This document shows, in pieces, positions 1 through 8,500 of a stretch of DNA of 64,000 bases (position 1 is its first letter; the number at the start of each line of letters is the position of its first letter). The position numbers and the translations under genes were made by a program. Source of the DNA: CAVVYW01 sp963752605 (GTDB lineage Bacteria; Actinomycetota; Thermoleophilia; Solirubrobacterales; 70-9); NCBI GenBank assembly GCA_963752605.1, contig CAVVYW010000006.1, positions 62,001 to 126,000 of the forward strand, read 5' to 3'. Under the pieces are notes generated by a model. The model searched no databases, was not told the DNA's origin, and worked only from the letters and a program-made list of their open reading frames with translations.

Positions 1-1322
1 TCCTCCCACTCCTCGCGCTTCAGCTCGACGTAGCGCGGGAAGATGTGGTCTCCCAGCGCCTTCTTCACGAGCTCGGACTCGGCCGTGATCTCGATCGCCT
101 CGCCGAGCGTCTCCGGCAGCTGCTCGATGCCGGCCGCCTCGCGCTCGTCGTGGGTGAGGTCGTAGAGGTTCCGCTCCATCGGCTCCGGCAGCTCGTATCC
201 CTTCTCGATCCCCTCGAGGCCCGCGTGCAGCATGCTCGCGAAAGCCAGGTAGGGGTTGCAGGAGGGGTCCGGGCAGCGCAGCTCACACCGGGTCGCCTGC
301 TCCTTGCCTGGGTGGTAGACCGGGACCCGGACGAGCGCCGAGCGGTTCCGCCGCGACCAGGCCGAGTACACCGGCGCCTCATAGCCGAGGACGAGCCGCT
401 TGTAGCTGTTCACGTTGGGCGCGAACAGCGAGCAGATCTCGCGGGCGTGCTTGAGCAGGCCGGCGATGTACGCCTTGCCGTCGTCCGAGAGGTGGTACTC
501 GTCGTCCTCGGAGAAGAAGGCGTTCCTGCCGTCCTTGAACAGGGACTGATGGGTGTGCATCCCCGAGCCGTTCTCGCCGAACAGCGGCTTCGGCATGAAC
601 GTGGCGTAGACGCCGTGCATGTGCGCGATCTCCTTGATCACGATGCGGTAGGTCATCGCGCTGTCGGACATCTTCAGTCCCTCGGCGTAGCGCATGTCGA
701 TTTCGTGCTGCGAGGGACCGACCTCGTGGTGCGTGTACTCGACCGGGATGCCGAGCGCCTTCAGGGCGTTGACCGTGTCCCGGCGCAGATCCGATCCCGC
801 GTCGAGCGTGGTCAGGTCGAAGTAGCCGCCCTTGTCCAGGATGACCGGCTTGCCGTCCTCTCCCACCTCGTCGCTCGCGAAGTAGAAGAACTCGAGCTCC
901 GGCCCGAGGTTGAACGTGTCGAAGCCCATGTCCGCCGCGCGGGCGAGGGCCCTCTTCATGATGAAGCGCGGGTCGCCCTCGTAGGGCTCTCCTCCGGGCA
1001 CCAGGACGTCGCAGAACATCCGCGCGACGTTGCCCTTCCCCTCGCCGCCGTCGTCACGCCACGGCAGGACCGCGTAGGTGTCGGGATCGGGCATCGCGAT
1101 CATGTCCGACTCCTCGATCGCGTTGAACCCGGTGATCGAGGAGCCGTCGAATCCCATGCCCTCCTCGAGGGCACCCTCGAGCTCCTCCCTGCCGACAGCG
1201 AAGGACTTCAGCGTCCCCTCGATGTCGGTGAACCAGAATCGGATGAACTCGATTCCCTCCTCCTCGACTCGGCTGAGGATGTCCTTCGGGTCAGTGCTGT
1301 TCTTCTTGGTCACAGTTGCCAT
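1..1322 (-). CDS. glnA: glutamine synthetase type I (3' end cut by window edge)
   Basis: Cytosolic glutamine synthetase, which makes glutamine from glutamate, ammonia and ATP. About 440 residues are visible; type I enzymes usually have 440-475, so only the C-terminal tip is off the left edge. The N-terminal beta-grasp contains DGSSITGF, and the catalytic barrel contains NGSGMHTHQS. The tyrosine of NLYDL (codon near nt 163) matches the adenylylation site of the regulated GSI-beta class, so covalent control is possible. The ATG at 1322 reads MATVTKKNS and has AAGGAG 12 nt upstream. The gene lies downstream of amt and the PII gene on the same strand, a standard nitrogen assimilation operon, separated from PII by a 134-bp gap with a strong stem-loop. 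Confidence 0.95.
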   Translation of the reverse strand, partial: MATVTKKNSTDPKDILSRVEEEGIEFIRFWFTDIEGTLKSFAVGREELEGALEEGMGFDGSSITGFNAIEESDMIAMPDPDTYAVLPWRDDGGEGKGNVARMFCDVLVPGGEPYEGDPRFIMKRALARAADMGFDTFNLGPELEFFYFASDEVGEDGKPVILDKGGYFDLTTLDAGSDLRRDTVNALKALGIPVEYTHHEVGPSQHEIDMRYAEGLKMSDSAMTYRIVIKEIAHMHGVYATFMPKPLFGENGSGMHTHQSLFKDGRNAFFSEDDEYHLSDDGKAYIAGLLKHAREICSLFAPNVNSYKRLVLGYEAPVYSAWSRRNRSALVRVPVYHPGKEQATRCELRCPDPSCNPYLAFASMLHAGLEGIEKGYELPEPMERNLYDLTHDEREAAGIEQLPETLGEAIEITAESELVKKALGDHIFPRYVELKREEWE

Positions 1323-1399
1323 CGGTTACCGGTTCTCCTTTTCCTTTCTCTCCAAGTCTTGGGCTCGGGCGAGCCCGGGAGCTTAGGTCAGGACGAGCG

Positions 1400-1432
1400 C
1401 CGGGGTTGGCCGCCCATGACGGCCAACCCCGG
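1400..1432 (-). promoter_or_regulatory. strong stem-loop between glnB and glnA
   Basis: A perfect 13-bp inverted repeat (arms 1400-1412 and 1420-1432, CCGGGGTTGGCCG) encloses a 7-nt loop in the PII-glnA gap. No T-run follows it on the minus strand, so it is not a classical intrinsic terminator. A second smaller hairpin (GGGCTC/GAGCCC, 1361-1376) follows. It may be an attenuator or an RNA-processing element that sets glnA expression apart from amt-glnB; this role is inference. Confidence 0.55.
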
Positions 1433-1456
1433 CACAACTCACCCTCGCACCGCAGG

Positions 1457-1825
1457 TTATGCGGGGATCTCCTCCTCCGCATGCGCCTGCAGGACCATCT
1501 CGCCCTCCTCGCCGGTGCGGATGCGGATCGCATCCTCGACCGGGAGGACGAAGATCTTGCCGTCGCCGACCTCGCCCGTACGGGCGTGCTTCAGGATCGT
1601 CTCGACGACGAGGGCCTTGTCCTTGTCCTCAACCACGACCTCCAGCTTCAGCTTCGGCCGCACGTTGACGGTCAGGGTCGAGCCGCGATACGTCTCGACG
1701 ACGCCCTTCTGCCGGCCCGATCCCTTCACCTCGCCGATCGAGAGGGACGGAAAGCCCTTCTCGAGCAGCTCGGACCGGATCGGCTCGAATGCCTCGTGAC
1801 GGATGAATGCTTCGATCTTCTTCAT
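1457..1825 (-). CDS. glnB: PII family nitrogen regulator with atypical T-loop
   Basis: Trimeric PII signal protein that reads 2-oxoglutarate, ATP and ADP and controls the ammonium channel and nitrogen enzymes. It has 122 residues, the usual length is 112. The family signatures EVKGSGRQKG, TYRGST, GDGKIFV and IRIRTGEEG are all visible. Tyr46 is kept, but position 51, the Tyr that is uridylylated in proteobacteria or adenylylated in Corynebacterium, is Leu (RGSTLTVN). Covalent modification at that site is therefore not possible, and signalling would rest on ligand binding. A 10-residue acidic tail follows the usual end. It lies 13 nt after amt, so the partner is probably that channel. GlnK would be an equally fair name. 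Confidence 0.93.
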   Translation of the reverse strand: MKKIEAFIRHEAFEPIRSELLEKGFPSLSIGEVKGSGRQKGVVETYRGSTLTVNVRPKLKLEVVVEDKDKALVVETILKHARTGEVGDGKIFVLPVEDAIRIRTGEEGEMVLQAHAEEEIPA

Positions 1826-1838
1826 CTAGCTCACCCCC

Positions 1839-3384
1839 TCAGGCCTTGGCCTTGGCCGGTTCGCTGTTGGCCGTGGCGTGTTGGATCGCGGGCTTGCCCG
1901 TCGGCAGAGGACCGCTGCTGGCGCCCGGGTACTCCGGCTGCGGGATGAACTGCTCTGGATAGCCGTACATCCCGTGCTCGGAGATGTCGAGCCCGGCATC
2001 TTCCTCCTCGGGGCTGACCCTGAGGCCGTAGACCTTCTTGATGACCCAGAACGTCGCGAAGGACATCGAGAAGACGAACGCGAACGCGATCGTCAGCCCG
2101 ACCACCTGCGCGATCAGCTGGCTCATCTCACCCGAGTAGAACAGGCCGCCATCGGGATCGCCGAAGGCGTTGTACTGGGCGAGCCGCGGGGACGTGAAGA
2201 ACCCGCAGGAGATCGTTCCCCAGATACCCGCCAGCCCGTGAGCCGACAGCGCCCCGACCGGGTCGTCGATGACCTTGTCGATCGCGTAAACGGCGACCAC
2301 GACGATCACGCCGGCGATGCCGCCGATGATCGGCGCGGCCCAGACCTCGACGTAGCCCGAGGGAGCGGTGATCGCCACCAGTGCGGCGATCGCGCCGTTC
2401 CCGGCCATGCCGATGTCGATCGTTCCCGTCCTCAGCCGGTTGGTCGCCACCGCCGTCAACACGCCCGCGGCCGCGGCCAGGTTGGTGATGAACAGGATCT
2501 CCGGGAAGCGCCCGTCGAGCGCGTTCAGCGTCGATCCGGGGTTGAACCCGAACCAGCCGAGCCAGAGGATCAGCACTCCGAGCCCGAAGAAGGGCATGCG
2601 AGTGCCCCGGAATCGGTCGTGGCTTGCCGTCCTCGCCGTACTTGCCTCGGCGAGCCCCGAGCAGCAGGAGCGCCGCGAGGGCGCCGCTCGCGCCGATCAG
2701 GTGGACCGCGGTCGAGCCGGCGAAGTCCTGCATGCCGGCGATCCCGGTGCCCAGCCAATCTCCGTTCTGGAGGAACCCGCCACCGAACACCCAGTGGGCG
2801 CCGAACGGGTAGATGATCGCGGCGAAGATCGCCGAGTAGATGATGTAGACGCCGAACTTGATCCGCTCGAGCGTCGTCCCCCAGACGATCGCGAGTGAGA
2901 CAGCGCAGAAGGCGAACTGGAAGAACGCCTTCGACTCGATCGTCGCGTCGGACAGCGCCATCACCGGGAAGTCCGGCCGGAACAGGGTCGTGTCACCGCT
3001 GGCCACGGCGAGCGGGCCGAGATCGGTGAAGAACAGTCCGCCCTGATGCCCGACGAAGCTGCCCAGCGGGCCGCTGAACGCGAACATGAACCCGACCGCC
3101 CACCACGCGATCGCGGCGATCGAGAAGTTGGTGAGGATCTTCGCGACCACGGTCCCGGCGTTCTTGGCACGCGAGAAGCCGATCTCGAGGAACGCGAAGC
3201 CGGCCTGCATGAACATGACGAAGCACGCCGCCACGATCACCCAGAGCGAGTTGATTCCGACGGTCTGCTCGAGCTTGCCGTCAATGGCGAGCTTCAGATC
3301 GTCGGCGTTGGCGAACGCGCCCGGCGCGAGGAGCAGCAAGCCCATCAGCGCCAGCGGGATCGCCGCCAGGTACTTCCTCTTCAT
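1839..3384 (-). CDS. amt: ammonium transporter Amt (one frameshift)
   Basis: Trimeric inner-membrane ammonium channel. An N-terminal signal-like segment (MKRKYLAAIPLALMGLLLL) is followed by about 11 membrane helices. Family motifs are present, including GSTAVHLIGASGA with the first pore histidine and LSAHGLAGIWGT with the second. The reading frame breaks near 2597: PIPGHS must continue as MPFFGLGVLILWLGWFGFN, which sits in another frame, and removing one C restores the whole protein of about 514 residues. I treat it as one gene with a probable assembly insertion. It is followed by the PII gene, which normally plugs this channel. The ATG at 3384 begins MKRKYL and is preceded by an AAGGGAAAGG stretch. 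Confidence 0.9.
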
Positions 3385-3609
3385 TGAGGGTTCCTTTCCC
3401 TTTCCATGCCCACCGGGGACCGAACCCGCGGTGGTCGCGGTTTACCGTCCGCTGCCACGGTAGGGACGGACTCGTCGTTTGCCTTTAGCCCGATGTCGGA
3501 AATCGAGCCCGGGGATTTCTCATCCGTGTCGGGCACGCACAAACTGGCTGCGTGGCCAGGATCGCTAAAGTGCGCCTAGGCACCAGGCAGCCGCGACCGA
3601 GGGGGCAGC

Positions 3610-5175
3610 ATGGAGATCAAGGCGAGCACCGAGCAGAGCGGCATCAGGCGCCGGTTCGGCGACGGCGCGCCCGAGGCGGGCTCCTTCCAAGTGCACAACC
3701 CGGCCGACGGATCGGTCATCGAGACCCTCCCCATCGACGGGCCGGAGCGCGTGCGCGAGGTGGTCCAGCGCGTGCGTGGAAACCAGCCCGCCTGGGAGGC
3801 GCTCAGCCACAAGGAGCGCGCGCGGTGGCTCGGGAAGCTGCGCGATTGGCTGCTCGCCAACCAGGACGAGATCGCCGACACGATGCAGTCGGAGACGGGC
3901 AAGGTCCGCGCGGAGGCCGGCTCCGAGGTGCCCTACGTCGCCGACCTAATCAACTTCTACGGCAAGAAGGGCCGCAAGTTCATCGGGGAGCAGAAGGTCA
4001 CGCCCCATTCGCCCCTGATGAGGACCAAGCGGCTCCGAGTCCAGTACCGGCCCTACCCGGTCGTCGGCGTAATCAGCCCCTGGAACTTCCCCCTGATCCT
4101 CTCGCTCGGCGATGCGGTCCCCGCCCTGCAGGCGGGCGCAGCGGTCGTGATCAAGCCCTCGGAGGTGACGCCCCTCGGCGTCGCGGAGATCGTCGAGGCC
4201 TGGAAGCGGGACATCGGCGGGCCCGACGTGCTCGACGTCGTCCAGGGCATGGGCGAGACGGGCTCCGCCCTTGTGGACGAGGCCGAGTTCATCCAGTTCA
4301 CGGGCTCCGACCGGACCGCGAAGAAGGTCCTGGCCCGGGCCGCTGAGACGCTCACCCCCGTCAGCGCGGAGCTCGGCGGCAAGGACCCGATGATCGTGCT
4401 GCGGAGTGCCGACGTCGAGAAGGCCGCCAACGCGGCCGCCTGGGGCTCTTTCGCCAACACCGGCCAGGTCTGCATCTCGGTCGAGCGCCTCTACGTCGAG
4501 GGGGCGGTCTACGACGAGTTCATGGAGCGGTTCACCGATGAGGTCTCGAAGCTGAAGCAGGGCACCGACGACCGCGGGTACGGGCAGGACGTGGGCGCGA
4601 TGACCTTCCCCGCGCAGACCGAGATCGTCGAGTCGCACGTAGCGGACGCCCGGGAGCGCGGCGCCAACGTGCTCACCGGCGGCGAGCGCATCGAGGGCGA
4701 GGGCGACTGGTACCCGCCCACCGTGATCACGGACGTCGACCACTCGATGAAGGTGATGACGGACGAGAGCTTTGGGCCCGTCGTCGGAGTGATGAAGGTC
4801 CGCGATTCCGACGAGGCGGTCCGCCTCGCCAACGACACCCGCTACGGCCTCTCAGCGTCGGTCTTCGGCAAGACGCGGGAGGCCGAGGCGGTGGCCCGCC
4901 GGCTGGAGGTCGGAACGGCCAACGTCAACGACGTGCTGGTCGGGTTCCTGGCATCGGACGTCCCGATGGGCGGCTGGAAGGACTCGGGCATCGGCTGGCG
5001 CCACGGCGAGTACGGGATCAAGAAATTCGTACGCCCCGAGTCCCTCGTCATCACCCGCTTCGGGCAGAAGCGGGAGCCGCTCTACTTCCCCTATACGGAG
5101 AAGCGCCGCAAACAGCTCCGCAAGATCGCGACGTTCTTCAACGCGCGCGGGCTGAAGCGGCGCCTCGGCCGCTAG
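3610..5175 (+). CDS. NAD(P)-dependent aldehyde dehydrogenase, succinate-semialdehyde dehydrogenase type (GabD2-like)
   Basis: Soluble aldehyde dehydrogenase that oxidises an aldehyde to its acid with NAD(P). It has 521 residues. PWNF (157-160) and KPSE (182-185) line the cofactor pocket, Glu254 in AELGGK is the general base, Cys288 in GQVCIS is the nucleophile, and ESFGPVV is the late motif. After the normal end it has a basic tail of about 40 residues, as in the longer mycobacterial GabD2-type enzymes; that similarity is from memory. The substrate is not fixed by sequence, and succinate semialdehyde is the best guess. The gene stands alone between divergent amt and a convergent small gene. 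The ATG follows GAGGGGG, and a TAAAGT box lies at 3565-3570. Confidence 0.88.
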   Translation: MEIKASTEQSGIRRRFGDGAPEAGSFQVHNPADGSVIETLPIDGPERVREVVQRVRGNQPAWEALSHKERARWLGKLRDWLLANQDEIADTMQSETGKVRAEAGSEVPYVADLINFYGKKGRKFIGEQKVTPHSPLMRTKRLRVQYRPYPVVGVISPWNFPLILSLGDAVPALQAGAAVVIKPSEVTPLGVAEIVEAWKRDIGGPDVLDVVQGMGETGSALVDEAEFIQFTGSDRTAKKVLARAAETLTPVSAELGGKDPMIVLRSADVEKAANAAAWGSFANTGQVCISVERLYVEGAVYDEFMERFTDEVSKLKQGTDDRGYGQDVGAMTFPAQTEIVESHVADARERGANVLTGGERIEGEGDWYPPTVITDVDHSMKVMTDESFGPVVGVMKVRDSDEAVRLANDTRYGLSASVFGKTREAEAVARRLEVGTANVNDVLVGFLASDVPMGGWKDSGIGWRHGEYGIKKFVRPESLVITRFGQKREPLYFPYTEKRRKQLRKIATFFNARGLKRRLGR

Positions 5176-5489
5176 CTCCCGTTGGCGGTAGCCAACTCGC
5201 GGTCGAGCCGCTCGGCCTCCCGGTCGAACCACTCGGAGACCACCCGCAGCCAGGCGACCTCGGAGCGGGTCCTGACCCGGACGTACTCCGCATGGTCCTC
5301 GCCGGCCAGCGTCAGCGCATCGGCGACGGTCAGGTTGTGACCGTGATCGCCGTCGTCCCCGACCAGGGTCCAGTCGGCGCGACCGCCGGGACCCTCCTCC
5401 TCCAGCGACAGCCTCGTGCCGTCGCTCAACAGGAGGGCCTTCGGCTCACGACCCCCTACCTGGACACCCTGCACGCCATTCGTCTCCAT
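5172..5489 (-). CDS. hypothetical protein, 105 residues
   Basis: I do not recognise this family. The chosen start ATG at 5489 reads METNGVQGVQ and has AAGGAGGG about 6 nt upstream, which is better than an in-frame start further out. The protein is acidic and soluble, with a beta-rich N-terminal half and a helical C-terminal half (EWFDREAERLDREL). There is no signal peptide, membrane segment or cysteine pair. It converges on the aldehyde dehydrogenase and overlaps its last 4 nt. The upstream gap (5490-5610) is relatively AT-rich and probably holds its promoter. Confidence 0.6.
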   Translation of the reverse strand: METNGVQGVQVGGREPKALLLSDGTRLSLEEEGPGGRADWTLVGDDGDHGHNLTVADALTLAGEDHAEYVRVRTRSEVAWLRVVSEWFDREAERLDRELATANGS

Positions 5490-5610
5490 GAGTCCCTCCT
5501 TCGCTCGACTGCGTAGAGCGGGAGAGTATGCGAGCACCCGCTAATAAAACGCTAAAGGACTGTTAACAGGGTGCAAAGAACTTCCCAGTTTCCGGATGGT
5601 CGGAGGGCGC

Positions 5611-6012
5611 TTAGTCAGCCCACCAGTCGCGCTGGCCCTCGACGTCATCGCGCGGAGCCTCGCCGAGGTTGGGCGCGCCGATGACGATGATCTCGAGGCC
5701 CTCCGGCCCGGCCTCGTAGCCTCGCCACGTACCGGGCGGGACGCGCACCACGTCCCACTCCCTGAGCTCGACGATCTCGTCGTCGAGCTTCATCCGCCCG
5801 CTCCCGCGCACGACCACGTACACCTCCTCCTGCTTCTTGTGCGTGTGGCCGTACGGAAAGCGATAGCCGGGTGGCACGCGCTGGTGGCCCAGGCCGGATT
5901 GCTCGAGCTCGAGCGCTTCGGTCGCCAAGCGGAACTCCAGGTCCGGCGCCCCGTCGAAGTTGGACCCGAGGTCCGGCAGGTCCTCCTTGAGGTTCCTGAG
6001 CGTGAACGGCAC
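5611..6012 (-). CDS. cupin-domain protein
   Basis: Small single-domain beta-barrel protein of 133 residues. Cupin motif 1 is seen as YGHTHKKQEEVYVVVRGSG and motif 2 as the PPGTWRGYEAGPEGLEIIVIG stretch. In motif 1 the His-X-His and Glu are in the right places for a metal, but motif 2 lacks the usual His, so the metal site is incomplete. The catalytic role is unknown; it could be a sugar-binding or isomerase-like cupin. It starts at GTG 6012, and a TAGGAT box ends 7 nt upstream, so a leaderless transcript is likely. Confidence 0.8.
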   Translation of the reverse strand: MPFTLRNLKEDLPDLGSNFDGAPDLEFRLATEALELEQSGLGHQRVPPGYRFPYGHTHKKQEEVYVVVRGSGRMKLDDEIVELREWDVVRVPPGTWRGYEAGPEGLEIIVIGAPNLGEAPRDDVEGQRDWWAD

Positions 6013-6019
6013 AGCCGCA

Positions 6020-6025
6020 ATCCTA
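6020..6025 (-). promoter_or_regulatory. -10 box of the cupin gene, leaderless type
   Basis: TAGGAT on the minus strand, 7 nt before the GTG start at 6012. There is no ribosome binding site in the gap, so transcription should begin at or very near the start codon. Confidence 0.5.
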
Positions 6026-6080
6026 GGGTGGCTACCTGGCTGCAGCCGCCCGACCTGATGCGTCAGCGCCCCGCTGACCG

Positions 6081-8460
6081 CTACGAAGCCGGGACGAGCT
6101 CCTCGCGGAGCTCTCGGGCGGCGTCAACCATGTTGCGGAGCGCCTGCTCGGTTTCCGGCCAGGCCCGGGTCTTGAGGCCACAGTCGGGGTTGACCCAGAG
6201 CTGCTCGGGCTTCAGCACCCGCGCGGCGGCGCGCAGCAGCTCGGCCATCTCCTCGGCGGGCGGGACCCGCGGGGAGTGAATGTCGTAGACGCCGGGGCCG
6301 ATGTCGTTGGTGTAGCCGGTCTTGTCCCAATCGTGGAGCAGCTCCATCCGGGAGCGGGCCGCCTCGATCAGGAGCACGTCGGCGTCCATGGCCTGGATGT
6401 GCTGCATGATGTCGCCGAAGTCCGAGTAACACATGTGGGTCTGGATCTGGGTGTCGTCGGTGACCCCGCAGGTGGTGAGCCGGAAGCAGTGGACCGCCCA
6501 GGTCAGGTACTCGTCCCAGCGGTCGCGGCGCAGGGGAAGGCCCTCGCGGATCGCGGGCTCGTCCACCTGGATGATCTTGACCCCGGCCACCTCGAGGTCG
6601 GCGACCTCGTCGCGGATCGCCAGCGCAAGCTGCTTGCAGGTCTCCGATCGAGGCTGGTCGTCACGGACGAAGGACCACTGAAGCATCGTCACCGGCCCGG
6701 TGAGCATGCCCTTCACGGGGCGCTCGGTCTGCGACTGGGCATAGAGGGCCCACTCCACCGTCATCGGCTCGGGGCGGCGCACGTCGCCGAAGATGATCGG
6801 CGGCCGCACGTAGCGCGATCCGAATGACTGGACCCACGCGTTCTGGGTGAAGACGTAGCCGTCCATCTGCTCGGCGAAGTACTGGACCATGTCGTTCCGC
6901 TCGGGCTCACCGTGGACGAGGACGTCGAGGCCGATCTCGTCCTGGAAGCCGATCACCTTGTCGATCTCCGCCTTCATCAGGCCCTCGTAGGTCGTCCTCG
7001 TCGATCTCACCCTCGCGCAGGCGCTTGCGCGCGGTCCGGATCTCAGCCGTCTGCGGATAGGAGCCGATCGTGGTCGAGGGGAAGAGCGGCAGGTCGAGCT
7101 GGGATCGCTGGGCCTCGCGGCGCTGATCGAAGGCACTGTCGCGCTGGTCGTCTCCCTCCCCCAGCGCGTCGATCCGGGAGCGGACCTCGGGATTCTGGGT
7201 CCGGTGCGAGTTGCGGCGGTCCTCGAGCGCGCGATCGTTGGTTTCGAGCTCGTCGGCGATCGCCTCGCGGCCCTCGCCGAGACCCTTCGCCAGCGTCGCG
7301 ACCTCGCCGACCTTCTGCACCGCAAACGCCATCCAGGAGCGCATCTCATCGTCGAGGTCGGCATCCACCCCGGCCGGCTCGGCATCGAGGTCGATCGGGG
7401 CGTGCAGCAGCGAGCAGCTGGTGGAGACCACCAGCTGGTCGGTGCGGCCGACCAGCCCCTCGAGGAGATCGAGCGAATGCTCGAGGTCGTTGATCCAGAC
7501 GTTCCGCCCGTTGACGATGCCGGCGAACAGCCACTGGTCCTTGAGCCCCTCCTGCTCGGCGACGAACTCCGCGTTGTGGAGGCCGCCGTGCTCGTGGAAC
7601 GGCGCGTCGCCGAAACCGATCCCCTCCTCGTGGATGAAACCGGTGAAGTCGAGGCCGATCCCCTCGACAGGCAGGTCGCGCAGGACGCCGTAGGCGTCGC
7701 CGACGTGGTCGAAGTAGGTCTTCACCACGATCCGCGGCCGCTCGTGGACCTTGCAGAGCTCCTCGTAGGCGAGCCGCAGCGCGTCGAGCGTGCGCTCGGA
7801 GCGGTCCTCGACGAAGCAGGGCTCGTCGAACTGGACCCAGGTGGCGCCCTGCTCGGCGAGGCGCTCGATCACCTCGCCGTAGACGCCGACCAGGTCCTCG
7901 AGCAGGGTGCTCGGGTCGAAGCTCTCGTCCACGCCGTCGGCGGGCTTGGAGAGCAGCAGGAAGCTGAGCGGGCCGATCAGCACCGGCACCGTGTCGACCC
8001 CGAGCTCCTCCATCGCCTCGGCGTGCTCGTCGAAGGGCTTGCTGGACGAGAGCGAGAACTTGGTGTCAGGTCCCAGCTCGGGGACGATGTAGTGGTAGTT
8101 GGTGTCGAACCACTTGGTCATCTCCATCGCGGTGACGTCCACGCCATCGGCCTGGCGGCCGCGGGCCATCGCGAAGTAGGTCTCCAGGTCCACGTTTCCG
8201 CCTGACGGGCCGTAGCGCTCCGGGACCGCGCCGACCAGCGCGATCGTGTCGAGGACCTGGTCGTAGTAGGAGAAGTCGTTCGAGGGGATCAGGTCGATCC
8301 CCGCGTCCTGCATCAGCTTCCAGTTCTCGACCCGGATCTTCTTCGCGGTCGCCGCGAGGTCCTCGGCCGAGGTCTTGCCCGCCCAGTAGCCCTCGGTCGC
8401 GAACTTCAGCTCGCGCTCGCGGCCGATGCGGGGGAAGCCGGAAATGTTCGACAGCGCCAT
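6081..8460 (-). CDS. metE: cobalamin-independent methionine synthase (one frameshift)
   Basis: Cytosolic enzyme that moves a methyl group from methyltetrahydrofolate (polyglutamate) to homocysteine. Two barrel halves are present. The N-terminal half starts MALSNISGFPRIGRERELK, and the C-terminal half has FPSTTIGSYPQT. The zinc ligands appear in IQTHMCYSDF (His, Cys) and VNPDCGLKTR (Cys). The length is about 790 residues, close to the family norm of 750-790. The frame shifts near 6988: EIDEDD must join YEGLMKAEIDKVIGFQDEIG, and one extra base explains this. It lies 40 nt after the glycosyltransferase fusion gene. No cobalamin riboswitch precedes it, so B12 control of the usual kind is not visible. 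Confidence 0.93.
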
Positions 8461-8500
8461 GGACCAGTCAGGCTAGCGAGACAGCTTGGCCAGCGGCGGG

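Noticed and set aside
45..1799. A long plus-strand open frame across glnA and glnB
   Set aside because: It is antisense to two clear conserved genes; high GC leaves opposite strands open. Its composition is Arg/Val/Leu-rich noise with no family.
8461..8500. Cobalamin riboswitch before metE
   Set aside because: The gap to the upstream gene is only 40 nt, too short for the switch.
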